Shown: piece after piece, positions 6,423-17,098 of the stretch
Numbering within the stretch: position 1 is the first letter of the stretch
Layout: each line of letters begins with the position of its first letter
NCBI GenBank assembly: GCA_014380135.1
Contig: JACMKN010000113.1
Location: 1-33,955 of the forward strand
Source of the DNA: Deltaproteobacteria bacterium
GTDB lineage: Bacteria > Desulfobacterota > Desulfuromonadia > Geobacterales > Pseudopelobacteraceae
DNA length: 33,955 nt
Direction of reading: 5' to 3'
The notes under the pieces: model-generated
The model's input: the letters and a program-made list of their open reading frames with translations, nothing else
Told to the model about the DNA's origin: nothing
Database searches by the model: none
Translations under genes and position numbers: made by a program

Positions 6423-7844
6423 ATGTTCAAATCAACCGTATTATCATTTCGTTTTCTGGTCATGGGGCTTGTGTCTGCCTTGGCGCTGCCATCTCTATCG
6501 GATGCCGGACCGATCAGCCCTGATTTTGTCGAGTTGTCGAAGAAACTTAATCCGACTGTTGTCAATATTCGCACAGCCAAAAACATCAAACCCAAGCAGC
6601 GATTGCGAAGACCCCAGCAGCAAAATCCCTTTGGAAACAATTTCCTGGATGATTTCTTCAATCGTTATTTTGATGACATGCCGCAACAGCGCCCTCGTCG
6701 CGAGCAAAGTCTCGGTACCGGCTTTATCATCAGTGCTGACGGTTACATCCTGACAAACAATCATGTTGTCAATGGAGCCGATGAGGTTATGGTCAAGCTT
6801 TCCGATGGGCGAGAGCTTAAAGGTGAGATTAAAGGACTGGATGAAAAGGTCGATCTGGCCCTGATCAAGATCAGTGACAAGGACAAACTCCCGTTTGCAG
6901 AACTGGGCGACAGTGACACACTGGAGGTCGGTGAGTGGGTTATGGCCATCGGAAATCCTTTTGGCTTGTCGCACACGGTTACCGTCGGCATTGTCAGCGC
7001 GAAAGGCCGTGTGATCGGAAGTGGACCGTATGACGACTACATACAGACCGATGCTTCCATCAATCCCGGCAACTCCGGCGGGCCACTATTCAGTGCACAG
7101 GGCAAGGTAATCGGCATCAACACCGCAATTATTGCCGGTGGCGGTGGTGGAATCGGTTTTGCCATTCCAGTCAGCATGGCCAGGGAAGTAGTCAGTCAAC
7201 TGCGCGACTCCGGCAAAGTAACCCGAGGTTATCTTGGAGTACGCTTCCAGCCGTTGACGGCCGATCTTGCCAAGTCCTTCGGGCTTGAATCAGAAAAAGG
7301 CGCTTTGATTGCGAGCGTGGAGAAGGATACGCCGGCAGAACGTGCCGGGCTCAAAGCCGGCGATGTTATTCTTGAATATGACGGTAAGCCAATCAATGAC
7401 GGCGGGAATGAACTGCCCCGTTTTGTAGCGGCAACGCCGATCGACAAAAAAGTCAAACTATCTGTTTTTCGTGATGGTAAAAAACAGTATGTGTCGATTA
7501 TTGTCGGCAAGTTGAAGGACGGTAGCAGCGAGGTATCTTCAGTCAGTAGTAATGAAAGCGACAAGATCGGCATCGCTGTTGAGGAGCTTAACAAGGAAAA
7601 GGCAGACCGGCTTGGTATACGCGAAGCCAAGGGCCTGGTCATAAGCGAAGTCAAGCCTGGCTCTTCGGCAGAAGATTCCGGTGTTTTAACCGGCTCGATT
7701 GTCATAGAGATCAATGGCCAGCGTCCGGAAACACTGGCTGCTTTCAATGCCGTTACGGCAAAACTTGTCAAGGGCGACGTCGCGCGCCTGCTGCTGAGAC
7801 GTCCCGATAACAGTGTGCATTACATTGCCATAAAGGTGGAATAG
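6423..7844 (+). CDS. HtrA/DegP family periplasmic serine protease (Do-like)
   Basis: A 473-residue exported protease and chaperone. A signal peptide (about 1-28, ending SDA-G) leads into a trypsin-like domain with the complete triad: H114 in TNNHVV, D144 in KVDLAL and S218 in GNSGGPLF. Two PDZ domains follow (about 260-350 and 385-470). The length and two-PDZ layout match DegP/DegQ; I cannot separate the two, so no symbol is given. It should degrade or refold damaged envelope proteins. GGGAGG precedes the ATG at 6423. It follows an orphan response regulator and heads the run with a polyferredoxin, rdgC-like, obgE and proB genes. Confidence 0.94.
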   Translation: MFKSTVLSFRFLVMGLVSALALPSLSDAGPISPDFVELSKKLNPTVVNIRTAKNIKPKQRLRRPQQQNPFGNNFLDDFFNRYFDDMPQQRPRREQSLGTGFIISADGYILTNNHVVNGADEVMVKLSDGRELKGEIKGLDEKVDLALIKISDKDKLPFAELGDSDTLEVGEWVMAIGNPFGLSHTVTVGIVSAKGRVIGSGPYDDYIQTDASINPGNSGGPLFSAQGKVIGINTAIIAGGGGGIGFAIPVSMAREVVSQLRDSGKVTRGYLGVRFQPLTADLAKSFGLESEKGALIASVEKDTPAERAGLKAGDVILEYDGKPINDGGNELPRFVAATPIDKKVKLSVFRDGKKQYVSIIVGKLKDGSSEVSSVSSNESDKIGIAVEELNKEKADRLGIREAKGLVISEVKPGSSAEDSGVLTGSIVIEINGQRPETLAAFNAVTAKLVKGDVARLLLRRPDNSVHYIAIKVE

Positions 7845-7893
7845 GATACCTATAACCCGGTTTTTCTAGCGGGTACCAAGTTGGGAGAAGAGC

Positions 7894-8868
7894 ATGTCCG
7901 CTCGCTACATGCAGCCGCTGCGCATAGCCATCCAGTTCTGTTTTCTGGGTTTCATGCTCTGGCTGGGTTTGCGGTTTTACCAGTTTGTCACGTACATGCG
8001 CTTGGGCGGAGGCTCTGCTTTTGTACCACGTCCTGATGGCATGGAAGGTTTTCTCCCCATATCCGGACTTCTTGGAGCCGCCTCCTGGTTCAAGGGTGGC
8101 GGCATCAATACAATTCATCCGGCGGCGGTGGTAATCTTTGTAACTATTATTGTTACTGTATTCCTGTTGCGTCGCTCTTTCTGCTCATGGATCTGTCCTG
8201 TAGCTGCATTATCAGAATGCGCCTGGAAGTCCGGCTTTAAGATCTTCAGGCGCAATCCGCGTCTTCCGCACTGGCTGGATGTCATGTTGCGATCTCTGAA
8301 ATATCTGTTGATGACCTTTTTTATCTACTCGATCGCCATCGTCATGTCGCCGGAAGCGATGAATGCATTCATCCAGTCCGATTATCACAAAGTAGCCGAT
8401 GTGCGCATGCTGGATTTCTTTCTGAATATCTCTCCCTTCGCGTTGGGTGTGATCCTGTTTTTGCTTACAATTTCGTTTGTGCTGCGCAACCCATTTTGCC
8501 GCTATCTCTGCCCTTACGGAGCGCTGCTGGGGCTGATTGCCACGTTTTCACCGCTACGGGTCACCCGCAACGTCGACCGCTGTGTCTCCTGTGGGGTCTG
8601 CAGCCAGGTCTGTCCGACCGACATCGATGTCATGCACAAGAAGAGTGTTGCGTCGCCAGAGTGTATCGGTTGCTGGCGTTGTGTCAGCCACTGCCGTTTC
8701 AACGAGGCGCTTTCCATGCGAGCCGCCGGCAGGTTCAATGTTCCCGGCCTTTTAATCGCCATCTTGCTGGTGCTTCTGTTCTGGGGCGGGGCTACCATCG
8801 GCAAATGGAACGGACACTGGTATACATCACTATCACTGGAAGAATATGCCCGTCTGCTGGGCAAGTAA
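7894..8868 (+). CDS. NapH-like membrane polyferredoxin (4Fe-4S)
   Basis: A 324-residue inner-membrane iron-sulfur protein. Several membrane helices are clear (about 10-30, 76-94, 136-156, 178-200 and 285-303). Two CxxxCP motifs (C97-C101, and CRYLCPYG near 205) and a ferredoxin pair (CVSCGVCSQVCP near 230 and CIGCWRCVSHC near 256) match the NapH/RdxA/CcoG-like group, which passes electrons from quinol to periplasmic or cytoplasmic partners. No NapA, NapG or nosZ gene is nearby, so the partner is unknown. The ribosome site is GGGAGAAG before the ATG at 7894, 49 bases after htrA. A redox maturation or quinol-oxidising role is inference. Confidence 0.85.
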   Translation: MSARYMQPLRIAIQFCFLGFMLWLGLRFYQFVTYMRLGGGSAFVPRPDGMEGFLPISGLLGAASWFKGGGINTIHPAAVVIFVTIIVTVFLLRRSFCSWICPVAALSECAWKSGFKIFRRNPRLPHWLDVMLRSLKYLLMTFFIYSIAIVMSPEAMNAFIQSDYHKVADVRMLDFFLNISPFALGVILFLLTISFVLRNPFCRYLCPYGALLGLIATFSPLRVTRNVDRCVSCGVCSQVCPTDIDVMHKKSVASPECIGCWRCVSHCRFNEALSMRAAGRFNVPGLLIAILLVLLFWGGATIGKWNGHWYTSLSLEEYARLLGK

Positions 8869-8889
8869 ACGAAAGGAAGTAAAACTATT

Positions 8890-10068
8890 ATGGGCGTTTA
8901 TGCCAATACCGTCAGTATCACGCAATTCACGATAGCAGGCGAACTGCCGAAGGATGACCAATTTCAGTGGGTTTCACAAAAACTCGCCGACCGCGGCTTT
9001 CAATCAATTGAAAATTCCACCGAGGAAAGCTCGGAAGGGTGGACTCTGGTGGATCATCCCGACGATGCCGCATTCGAAGCACCTTCTGAATTCTGGCGCG
9101 ACAATTACGTTGTCTTTTCGTTACGCAAAGATCAGCGCAAGATCCCGTCTGCCGTTCTCAAGTCCCACTCGGCCCGTGAAGAGGGTGCCTTTCTGGCACA
9201 GAATCCCAATTTGCGGCGCACCCCCAAGAACAAGCGGGAAGAGATCAAGGAACAGGTGCAATTGCGGCTGTTGATCAAATGCCTGCCGGTACCTTCCAGT
9301 GTCGATCTGGTCTGGGATCAGAGAAGCAATGTTCTGACGCTGTACAGTCTTGGGACCAAGGTTATTGAGCGTTTTGAGGATATCTTCCGCAAATCCTTCG
9401 AGGGTTTCAGCCCGGTGATAGTCCATCCGTTTGCCAGGGCCAGGATGCTGCTGGAAGGACAGATGCTGGACAAGCTGGAGGCTGCCAATCAGGCCGGTTC
9501 GGACGCAGTGGTGGCGATGATCCGCGATAATCAGTGGTTGGGCTGGGACTTCATGTTGTGGCTGCTGCAGCGGGGGGTGAACGGTGAAGGAGACTTCAGC
9601 ATCTGTCGTCCGGGGCATTTTACGACCGGAGAACCTTTTTCGGCCTGGATCGACGACCGTATCCAGCTGCAGGGCGGCGGTGAGGAGGGGGGCATACAGA
9701 AAGTTACCGTATCGGGATCCCAGGACAGCTATCTGGAAGCGATTTCGGCTCTCAAGGGCGGCAAGCGTATCACCAGTGCTACGATCTATATGGAAAAAGA
9801 TGAGAACCTCTGGAAGCTGACACTGAAGGGTGACACATTTGGATTTGCATCCTTCAAATGCCCGCAGGTTCGTATCGAACGGGATGCGACCGTTGAGGAA
9901 ATGAGCGAGCGCGAATCGGTTTTCTATGAACGAATGTTTCTGATGGAACAGGGTATCCAGCTGTTTGACAGCCTGTTTACGGCCTTTTTGAATGAGCGCT
10001 TGACGGAAGCCTGGAACGCGCGCTTACAGACCATACAGGCATGGTTGGATGGGAAAGTGGCCGAATGA
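8890..10068 (+). CDS. RdgC-like recombination-associated protein
   Basis: A 392-residue cytoplasmic protein without signal or membrane segments. The middle part (about 75-190) lines up by eye with E. coli RdgC: a beta strand plus RK-x-IPS-x-V(I/L)K, a charged stretch, then KR-EEIKEQV-x-LL and a strand pattern ending [10 protein letters not shown]. RdgC binds double-stranded DNA as a ring and limits RecA action. This protein is about 90 residues longer than the usual 300, with an unfamiliar C-terminal part. It starts 21 bases after the polyferredoxin gene and its stop overlaps the obgE start as ATGA, so it is translationally coupled to obgE. The family call rests on remembered sequence and should be checked by profile. 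Confidence 0.65.
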   Translation: MGVYANTVSITQFTIAGELPKDDQFQWVSQKLADRGFQSIENSTEESSEGWTLVDHPDDAAFEAPSEFWRDNYVVFSLRKDQRKIPSAVLKSHSAREEGAFLAQNPNLRRTPKNKREEIKEQVQLRLLIKCLPVPSSVDLVWDQRSNVLTLYSLGTKVIERFEDIFRKSFEGFSPVIVHPFARARMLLEGQMLDKLEAANQAGSDAVVAMIRDNQWLGWDFMLWLLQRGVNGEGDFSICRPGHFTTGEPFSAWIDDRIQLQGGGEEGGIQKVTVSGSQDSYLEAISALKGGKRITSATIYMEKDENLWKLTLKGDTFGFASFKCPQVRIERDATVEEMSERESVFYERMFLMEQGIQLFDSLFTAFLNERLTEAWNARLQTIQAWLDGKVAE

Positions 10069-11081
10069 GATTTATCGATGAAGTAACACTGTTTGCCACA
10101 TCGGGGCATGGCGGTGCCGGCTGCGTTGCCTTCCGGCATGAAAAGTTTATTGAGTTTGGCGGACCCAGCGGTGGCGATGGGGGCAAGGGGGGCGATGTCA
10201 TCTTTGTGGCTTCATCCGGACTTTCCACGTTGCTGGAACTGCGTCACAGGCCGCACCAGAAGGCCGAGAACGGGCGCAACGGCATGGGTAAAAACCGGCA
10301 TGGCGCATTTGGTGAGGATCTCGTGATCAAGGTGCCGGTCGGCACGGTCATAAAAGATGCCGAAACCGGTGATGTTCTGGCCGACCTGACCCAGAACGAA
10401 CAGCGGGTGACTCTGCTCAAGGGTGGTCGTGGCGGTCAGGGTAACGCCCGCTTTGCATCCGCCACCAACAAAGCTCCCAAATTTGCCCAACCGGGCGGAG
10501 ATCTGGAGGAACGCAAGGTCCGGCTGGAATTGAAACTTATGGCCGATGTCGGCCTGCTTGGTTTACCCAATGCCGGCAAGTCCTCTCTGATCAGCAAGGT
10601 TTCGGCGGCCCGCCCGAAGATTGCCGATTATCCCTTTACCACCATAGCTCCCTCCCTGGGTGTTGTGCCGTACAAGAACTATCGTTCCTTCGTGATGGCC
10701 GATATTCCCGGCATAATCGAGGGCGCCCATGAAGGCGCCGGACTGGGGCATCGCTTTCTGAAACACCTGGAGCGTTCAGGAATCCTGCTGCATCTGGTGG
10801 ATATTTCCTGGATGCCGGAGCGCGATCCGATCGCCGAATTCGAATCTATCAGCCGCGAACTGGCTCTGTTCAGCCCGGAACTGGCTGCCAAAGAACAAGT
10901 GGTCGTCATCACCAAGATGGACCTTCCGCAGACACAGCAGGAACTTCCTGGGATCAAGGCCTGGTTCGAGCAGCATGGCATCAAGGTCTTCCCGATCTCG
11001 TCCGCCACCGGAGAAGGCGTCGAAACCCTGCTGGATGAGATCGCCCGGCGCCTGTGGGGCAAGGTTGAAGAGGCGTGGTAA
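10065..11081 (+). CDS. obgE: Obg/CgtA ribosome-associated GTPase
   Basis: A 338-residue GTPase that acts in 50S ribosome assembly and the stringent response. The glycine-rich Obg fold (1-158) with [13 protein letters not shown] is followed by the G domain: G1 GLPNAGKSS (166-174), G3 [16 protein letters not shown] and G4 TKMD. The length stops after the G domain, so the optional C-terminal OCT domain is absent, which is common. I chose the ATG at 10065 because it starts the conserved MRFIDEV and overlaps the previous stop as ATGA. The next gene, proB, begins on its stop codon. The obg-proB order is common in bacteria. Confidence 0.97.
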   Translation: MRFIDEVTLFATSGHGGAGCVAFRHEKFIEFGGPSGGDGGKGGDVIFVASSGLSTLLELRHRPHQKAENGRNGMGKNRHGAFGEDLVIKVPVGTVIKDAETGDVLADLTQNEQRVTLLKGGRGGQGNARFASATNKAPKFAQPGGDLEERKVRLELKLMADVGLLGLPNAGKSSLISKVSAARPKIADYPFTTIAPSLGVVPYKNYRSFVMADIPGIIEGAHEGAGLGHRFLKHLERSGILLHLVDISWMPERDPIAEFESISRELALFSPELAAKEQVVVITKMDLPQTQQELPGIKAWFEQHGIKVFPISSATGEGVETLLDEIARRLWGKVEEAW

Positions 11082-12202
11082 TGCGTGAAGAGATCCTGAA
11101 ATCGGTCAAACGGGTGGTGATCAAGATCGGCAGTGGCGTTTTGACCGATTCGGATGCCTCTCTGGATATGGCGGTTATCGGGCGGATTTCCGGCGATATC
11201 GCCGCACTGCGCAACCTGGGCATCCAGGTGGTGGTTGTTTCGTCGGGCGCAATTGCGGCCGGCCGAAGTGAACTTGGGCTTATCGATAAGCCAAGAACCA
11301 TCCCACATAAACAGGCCGCCGCTGCGGTCGGCCAGAGCCGCCTGATGCGGGCCTATGAGGAAGCCATGGCGCCCCATAGGCTGAAGGTTGCTCAGGTGCT
11401 GCTGACACGTGAGGATCTGGAAAGCCGTCAGCGTTTTCTCAATGCCAGAGCCACCATCGACGCTCTACTGGGTTTCGGCATTATTCCGATTATAAATGAG
11501 AATGATACGGTCGTGGTGGACGAAATCAAGTTTGGCGACAACGACAACCTGTCAGCCCTGGTCACCAATGTGGCGGAGGCCCATCTGCTGCTGATTCTGA
11601 CCGATACGGAGGGCTTCTTTAACGCCGACCCCCGCAGCAATCCCGGTGCGCGTCTGATTCCGCTGGTAAAGATCATCACCCGCGAGGTTGAACGGGCTGC
11701 CGCAGGTTCCGCTACAAACGTCGGCACCGGCGGCATGGCCACAAAGGTGGCAGCAGCCAAGAAGGCCGGCAAGAACGGAGTTGCCACCATAATGGTTTCC
11801 GGTAAACGCGAGGGGATAATTCTTGCCGCCATGCGTGGCGAAGAGGTCGGCACGCTCTTTCTTCCATCCGAAGAGGGACTCAAACAGCGCAAACACTGGA
11901 TTGCCTATACCCTTAAGCCGTCCGGCAAAGTCATGGTGGATGATGGAGCGCGAAATGCGCTGCTTGACAAAGGGAAGAGCCTGCTGCCATCCGGCGTCAT
12001 ACAGGTTGAAGGACGCTTCGACAGGGGGGCCTGCCTGCGGGTTTGTGGGCCGGATGGTATCGAATTCGCGCGCGGTTTGTCCGATTACTCAAGCAGTGAG
12101 ATATCCAGGCTGGCGGGATGCAAAAGCTCAGAAATTGAGGAGAAACTTGGATTCTACTATGGCGATGTCGTAATCCATCGTGACAATCTTGTCATGATAT
12201 AA
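11081..12202 (+). CDS. proB: Glutamate 5-kinase
   Basis: A 373-residue cytoplasmic enzyme that phosphorylates glutamate in the first step of proline synthesis. The amino-acid kinase domain (about 1-260) shows [30 protein letters not shown] and [12 protein letters not shown]; a PUA domain (about 280-365) follows. The ATG at 11081 overlaps the obgE TAA; a GTG at 11075 is in frame but would add only two residues. The length matches the family (about 370). The gene ends 22 bases from a convergent gene with no terminator visible between them. No proA is in the window. Confidence 0.97.
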   Translation: MREEILKSVKRVVIKIGSGVLTDSDASLDMAVIGRISGDIAALRNLGIQVVVVSSGAIAAGRSELGLIDKPRTIPHKQAAAAVGQSRLMRAYEEAMAPHRLKVAQVLLTREDLESRQRFLNARATIDALLGFGIIPIINENDTVVVDEIKFGDNDNLSALVTNVAEAHLLLILTDTEGFFNADPRSNPGARLIPLVKIITREVERAAAGSATNVGTGGMATKVAAAKKAGKNGVATIMVSGKREGIILAAMRGEEVGTLFLPSEEGLKQRKHWIAYTLKPSGKVMVDDGARNALLDKGKSLLPSGVIQVEGRFDRGACLRVCGPDGIEFARGLSDYSSSEISRLAGCKSSEIEEKLGFYYGDVVIHRDNLVMI

Positions 12203-12224
12203 CAGACTGAACTGCGGCTCGTTT

Positions 12225-13526
12225 CTATGGTTTCGGATTTGCCTGTAAAGCAGCGACGTTGACCGTAAAGTTATCCTTGCGCTGCAATTGACCGTTTACA
12301 ACCTCGATCGGGTTTTGAAGCTTCTTTCCTGTGCTGCTGTTCTCACGCATTTTTACGTCCATTTGTATCTCCGCCAGTTTACCGATATCAATCCGCTCAA
12401 CACTAAAGACCAGACCGCCGTCCGGATCCTTCCTGAACTTCATATCCGATACACCCTGGAAGTCAAGTTGATCGGGAAGTAGAATACGAACCGTCAGCAT
12501 CTGGGCGGCCATTGATCCGATATTAAGGATTGATACTTTATAGCGCAACTGCTCAACGGAATTGACTGGTAATCTGGACAGTTTGGCAACCACGCGAACC
12601 AGCGGCGCCGATGCAATTACAACTGTACTCTTTTGCTGGATAACATCACTGTATACAGCTGAGGTGGCCTTGACAGTCAAGGACGTGCGACTGCCGTCTA
12701 TCCTGTCGTTAGGCATCCTGAAGACAAGATTGCCTCTGAACGTTTCACCGGCGGCCAGTTTTATCCTGGTAACCGTTTCGGCGGATTTGGAAGCAGGAAC
12801 CACTAAAACGCCGTACTCTGTCGGTGCGACAATCTCAAGTAAAAACTCTTCGTTTTTGTTGCCGCGATTGGAAATATCGACCGGCAAACGTCCGCTTTCG
12901 CCAACTTCAGTGACAGCTCCATCATCCTGCATCGTGATGACGATCTTGATGCTCTCTTTGGCTGCTTTCTCTGCTGCGGCCAACTCCATCGCACGCCGCT
13001 CCGCTTCAGCCTTCTCACGCGCGATGCGCTCCCGCTCGTTCCTTTCTTTGGCCAATCGCTCCTGCTCAAGTTTTACAGCGGCCAGTTGCTCTTGAGCCAA
13101 GCGCTCACTACGAACTTTCTGGGCTGCACTCTGCAGCTGCTTGTTGGGAGACAGTTTCTCACCCTTCTGTTGACGTCTGCTCAATGTCAGCAGTTCTTCC
13201 TCAATGGTAACCTTGAGGCCGCTTTCCGGGAATTCGTCGAGAAATGATGTGATAGTTTTAGCGGCACGTTCATTATCTCCCGCCTTATAGCTGGAGCGTG
13301 CCGCCAGCAATAACACCACGTCCCGGAGAGCTGAATCGGGGAACAGCCGATTCAGCTGTTCCACCTTTTCCATGGTCAGCAAATAATCTTTCTTCTGGTA
13401 GGTTGCAAAAGCATCCACGAAAACGGCTGCATCATCAATCTCGGCTGCATCAACAAAGCCTGATCCCAGCAGCAGTACAGTTAGGCAGACCAATAGCGGC
13501 CTTATGATGTTGGCAACAATATTCAT
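12225..13526 (-). CDS. Exported coiled-coil protein of unknown function, coupled to rpoD
   Basis: A 433-residue protein I cannot place in a named family. Seen: a signal peptide or anchor (about 1-28); a helical repeat region (about 30-105) with TPR-like spacing (FATYQKKDY, AARSSYKAGDNERAAK, FLDEFPES); a long charged coiled coil (about 120-185, rich in E, R, K and A); then two beta-rich modules (about 190-430) like DUF11 or Ig-type wall domains. The ATG at 13526 is four bases after the rpoD stop, so it may be translated by coupling with the sigma factor. It would act in the periplasm as a scaffold or adaptor (inference). It ends the rpsU-dnaG-rpoD operon and converges with proB. Confidence 0.8.
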   Translation of the reverse strand: MNIVANIIRPLLVCLTVLLLGSGFVDAAEIDDAAVFVDAFATYQKKDYLLTMEKVEQLNRLFPDSALRDVVLLLAARSSYKAGDNERAAKTITSFLDEFPESGLKVTIEEELLTLSRRQQKGEKLSPNKQLQSAAQKVRSERLAQEQLAAVKLEQERLAKERNERERIAREKAEAERRAMELAAAEKAAKESIKIVITMQDDGAVTEVGESGRLPVDISNRGNKNEEFLLEIVAPTEYGVLVVPASKSAETVTRIKLAAGETFRGNLVFRMPNDRIDGSRTSLTVKATSAVYSDVIQQKSTVVIASAPLVRVVAKLSRLPVNSVEQLRYKVSILNIGSMAAQMLTVRILLPDQLDFQGVSDMKFRKDPDGGLVFSVERIDIGKLAEIQMDVKMRENSSTGKKLQNPIEVVNGQLQRKDNFTVNVAALQANPKP

Positions 13527-13530
13527 GATG

Positions 13531-15279
13531 TCAGTCCACAAAACTCTTCAACTTCTTGCTGCGGCTGGGGTGGCGCAGCTTGCGCAAAGCCTTGGCTTCA
13601 ATCTGACGAATACGCTCTCGGGTAACTTCAAAATCCTGACCGACCTCTTCCAGGGTGTGGTCGCTTTTTTCGCCGATGCCGAAACGCATCCGCAGAACTT
13701 TTTCCTCGCGTGGTGTCAGTGTTGCCAGAACCTTGGCGGTACTTTCGGAAAGATTGGCTTTGATAACGGCGTCGATCGGCGAAACGACACCCTTGTCCTC
13801 GATAAAATCACCAAGGTGGGAATCTTCTTCCTCACCGATGGGGGTCTCCAGTGAAATCGGCTCCTTGGCAATCTTGAGCACCTTGCGTACCTTGTCAAGC
13901 GGCAACTGCATGCGCTCGGCAATCTCTTCCGGTGACGGTTCCCGGCCATTTTCCTGTACCAGCTGGCGGCTGGTGCGGATCAGCTTGTTGATGGTCTCGA
14001 TCATATGTACCGGGATGCGGATCGTGCGAGCCTGATCGGCAATGGCACGTGTGATGGCCTGACGAATCCACCAGGTGGCATAGGTGGAAAATTTATAGCC
14101 GCGCTGATATTCGAACTTGTCCACTGCCTTCATCAGTCCGATATTCCCCTCCTGGATCAGATCGAGAAATTGCAACCCGCGATTGGTGTACTTTTTTGCA
14201 ATAGAAACAACCAGTCGGAGGTTTGCTTCAATTAACTCGCTCTTGGCAATACGGGCCTTACATTCACCTTCTTCAATCGCCTTAAGCGCCGCCGCGAGAT
14301 CGCGTGCCTTGAATCCGGATTCCTGCTCGACCTTTAACAGCTTGCGAGCCGAAATTCTAAGGCGCTTTTCAAGTTTCAGAGTTTCTTCTTCGTCCAACTT
14401 CAACTTTTTAAGCTCTGACGTTGCCTTTTCGTCTTCGTCCTGCAGTTTGTCAACCAAAGCCTTCAATTTGTCAGATGGGATGAGTGCCTCAAGATCGGAT
14501 AGCTCTTCGTGCATCTTGTCAACCTTTAGTGACAATTCCTTGAGTCGTTCGGCCACCTTGTTGGTGTGGCGGTCTTTCAGGCGCAGGGACTTGAGCAGTT
14601 CAGCCTGGTGGTCCTTGGCATCCCGATATTTCTTTTCCTGTTCCTTCTTTTTTGCCGGAGATTTGGCTTCGGATATCGATTCGGTTATCTCGGACAGTAA
14701 CTGGTCTTGTGCCGCAATTGAATCAATGACTTCCAGCAGACGAGTCTGCTGAACATCTTCTTCATCCTCTTCAAGCTGTTCCTCTTCGATTTCTTTGCTG
14801 ATCTCGGAAGGGTTTATCTGAAACTTGCGCAGTCTTTCGCCCAGGGAAAGCACTTCCTTGACGGTGATCGGTGTATTAAGGATGACCCCGGCCACGTCCC
14901 GCTCGCCATCTTCAATGCGCTTGGCAATCTCGACTTCACCTTCTCTGGTTAGAAGAGAGACCGAACCCATCTCGCGCAGATACATCCGAACAGGGTCACT
15001 GGTACGACCGATCGAGCCGGGCTCGAATTCAACCTCCTCCGATTCACCCTCGGCCTCTTCATCTTCCTCCAGTTCGATCTTCATTTTGGGGATCTTTACC
15101 TTCTGGGAAGAATCCACAATTTCTATGTCCATATCGCCGAACATGCCCATAACATCTTCGATCTGGTCGGTGGCTATGTCCGGGGGGAGTATGTCGTTGA
15201 CCTCGTCAAAAGTGAGAAAGCCTTTTTCCTTGCCGATATCAATCAGTTGTTTGACATTGTCCATGTTCTTTTTTGCCAT
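13531..15279 (-). CDS. rpoD: RNA polymerase primary sigma factor (sigma70)
   Basis: A 582-residue housekeeping sigma factor. Region 1.1 (about 1-80), region 1.2 with [11 protein letters not shown], and a long acidic, Lys/Glu-rich non-conserved segment (about 150-330) come first. Regions 2.1-2.4 with [20 protein letters not shown] follow, then region 3, and region 4 with the helix-turn-helix [19 protein letters not shown] close to the end. The length is typical for proteobacterial RpoD. GAGGTGA precedes the ATG at 15279. It lies 40 bases after dnaG in the classic rpsU-dnaG-rpoD order, so its level is tied to ribosome and primase supply. Confidence 0.98.
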   Translation of the reverse strand: MAKKNMDNVKQLIDIGKEKGFLTFDEVNDILPPDIATDQIEDVMGMFGDMDIEIVDSSQKVKIPKMKIELEEDEEAEGESEEVEFEPGSIGRTSDPVRMYLREMGSVSLLTREGEVEIAKRIEDGERDVAGVILNTPITVKEVLSLGERLRKFQINPSEISKEIEEEQLEEDEEDVQQTRLLEVIDSIAAQDQLLSEITESISEAKSPAKKKEQEKKYRDAKDHQAELLKSLRLKDRHTNKVAERLKELSLKVDKMHEELSDLEALIPSDKLKALVDKLQDEDEKATSELKKLKLDEEETLKLEKRLRISARKLLKVEQESGFKARDLAAALKAIEEGECKARIAKSELIEANLRLVVSIAKKYTNRGLQFLDLIQEGNIGLMKAVDKFEYQRGYKFSTYATWWIRQAITRAIADQARTIRIPVHMIETINKLIRTSRQLVQENGREPSPEEIAERMQLPLDKVRKVLKIAKEPISLETPIGEEEDSHLGDFIEDKGVVSPIDAVIKANLSESTAKVLATLTPREEKVLRMRFGIGEKSDHTLEEVGQDFEVTRERIRQIEAKALRKLRHPSRSKKLKSFVD

Positions 15280-15319
15280 GTATTCACCTCGGGTTTGCCG
15301 TCTAAAGTAATCATTAAGG

Positions 15320-17098
15320 CTAAAGCTTTGATTTTCTTGTACGCAGGCTGTCTGCTTGTATCAGGAGAAGTTTGTATTCCTCGCTGTCTGCATCCAGTAC
15401 CGCCAGCCGTGCGGCAATGTTTTTAATCGATCCCAGCGCCTTTTTTTCACTGCTTCGCGAACATTGGCTGAAAACGTCGCGCCAGTCGATATCAGCAAAC
15501 TGTCCGTCGGATACCATGATTCTGGTTAGCAGCGCCCTCTGTTCCGGCCTTTCGATGTTGTCTGTCAGATGACTCAATGTCTGGGCATTTTCGTTTTCGG
15601 CCATGGTATTGATTACCAGCCGTGCAAGTTCCAGGTAGTCTCCTTTGAACAGGGTTTCAACGCCGGTGCGTATTGTTTCATTTCTTGCTTCGGGATAGTT
15701 CAGCAGCAGCGCCAGAAGTGTTTCCTGAGAATTGTCGCCCTGTGGTGCACATCTCTTAGAGTCTGTGCGTGTTTCTTTCTCGGAAAGGTTCATGCCCCCC
15801 ATGCGCTTCCGAAAGGAATGCGGTGTAATCCCCAATAGTCTGCAAATTTCCTTCTCGTAGAGATCACGCTCTACCGGGTCGGCAATCTTTCGAAAGCGCG
15901 GCACAACCTCATCAATTATCCTGACTTTGTTGTCCACACTGTCCGGTGCTGTCTCTGCCAGCAGAGAACGAACAAAAAAATCGAATGCCGGACGTGCCTT
16001 GCTTTGACGGTCTGAAAAAGCCTCAACCGGATTGCTGGTCAGAAAACTGTCCGGGTCATCACCGGGCGGGAGGGTGATGACGTACGCTGGCATGCGCTGT
16101 TCCAGAAACAGTTCCATTGACCGTATGGTCGCCTTCTTGCCGGCGCTGTCGCCGTCGAACAGCATATGAACCTGCTCGGCGTGACGTTTGATCAGGCCGG
16201 CATGGGTTGCCGTCAGGGCGGTGCCGCAGGTTGCCACAACATTGCGAATTCCGGCCCGGTACAATGCCAGATGGTCAAAATACCCCTCAACGATGATGAT
16301 CGAATTTTCGGTTCTGACCGCTGGCAGCGCCATGTCAAGGCCGAAAAGAACTGAGCTCTTGTGGTAGAGCGGTGATTCGGGGGAGTTGATGTATTTGGGC
16401 AGCGAAGCATCCAGCACCCGCCCGGCAAACGCAATCACCAGCCCTTTGGAATCGCGGATCGGAAAGATCAGGCGATTACGGAACAGATCGTACCAGCCGG
16501 AGTCACCTTTGCGAATCACGCCCAGTTTAAGGGCAATCTCCAAGTCTACGCCATTATTCTTAAGGTGTTTAACGAGGCCATCGCGACGATCAGGAGCAAA
16601 TCCAAGCCGGTACGCCTCGGAAATATCATTTGCTACAACGCGCCGGGCCAGATACTGCCGTGCGAGCTCGCCTTCCTGGCTGTCCAGGAGAATGGAACGG
16701 TAGAAGCCGGTAGCCAGCTCATTGATTCGCTGGAAATGCTGCCGCTCCTCCTGCAATTTTTTTTCGGCCGGGGTGGCCTGCCGCTCCTCTATTTCGATCC
16801 CGGCTTTGCGGGCCAGCAACTTGACCGCTTCGGGGAAGCTGAGACCTTCCATCTTCATTACGAAAGAGAATGCGTTGCCACCGGCGCCACAGCCGAAACA
16901 GTGATATATCTCGCGGGCCGGATTAACATTGAACGATGGGGTCTTTTCACCATGAAACGGGCAAAGCCCCAGATAGTTGCCCCCCGAACGCCGCAACTGG
17001 ACATACTCGGAAACTACCTCAACAATTGAAAGACGTTCCGCGACTTCCCGTACCTTATCTTCAGGTATCACGGTTTCACGGCGGGCGTATCCCGCCAT
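15320..17098 (-). CDS. dnaG: DNA primase
   Basis: A 592-residue primase that makes RNA primers at the replication fork. The CHC2 zinc-binding domain has C46, H49, C67 and C70 ([12 protein letters not shown] and HCFGCG). The Toprim core has [13 protein letters not shown] and [11 protein letters not shown], and a C-terminal DnaB-interacting helicase-binding part follows. The start at 17098 (MAGYARR, like the MAG start of other primases) overlaps the end of cvpA by 31 bases; a GTG at 17071 is an alternative that loses nine residues. It lies between cvpA and rpoD. Confidence 0.97.
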   Translation of the reverse strand: MAGYARRETVIPEDKVREVAERLSIVEVVSEYVQLRRSGGNYLGLCPFHGEKTPSFNVNPAREIYHCFGCGAGGNAFSFVMKMEGLSFPEAVKLLARKAGIEIEERQATPAEKKLQEERQHFQRINELATGFYRSILLDSQEGELARQYLARRVVANDISEAYRLGFAPDRRDGLVKHLKNNGVDLEIALKLGVIRKGDSGWYDLFRNRLIFPIRDSKGLVIAFAGRVLDASLPKYINSPESPLYHKSSVLFGLDMALPAVRTENSIIIVEGYFDHLALYRAGIRNVVATCGTALTATHAGLIKRHAEQVHMLFDGDSAGKKATIRSMELFLEQRMPAYVITLPPGDDPDSFLTSNPVEAFSDRQSKARPAFDFFVRSLLAETAPDSVDNKVRIIDEVVPRFRKIADPVERDLYEKEICRLLGITPHSFRKRMGGMNLSEKETRTDSKRCAPQGDNSQETLLALLLNYPEARNETIRTGVETLFKGDYLELARLVINTMAENENAQTLSHLTDNIERPEQRALLTRIMVSDGQFADIDWRDVFSQCSRSSEKKALGSIKNIAARLAVLDADSEEYKLLLIQADSLRTRKSKL

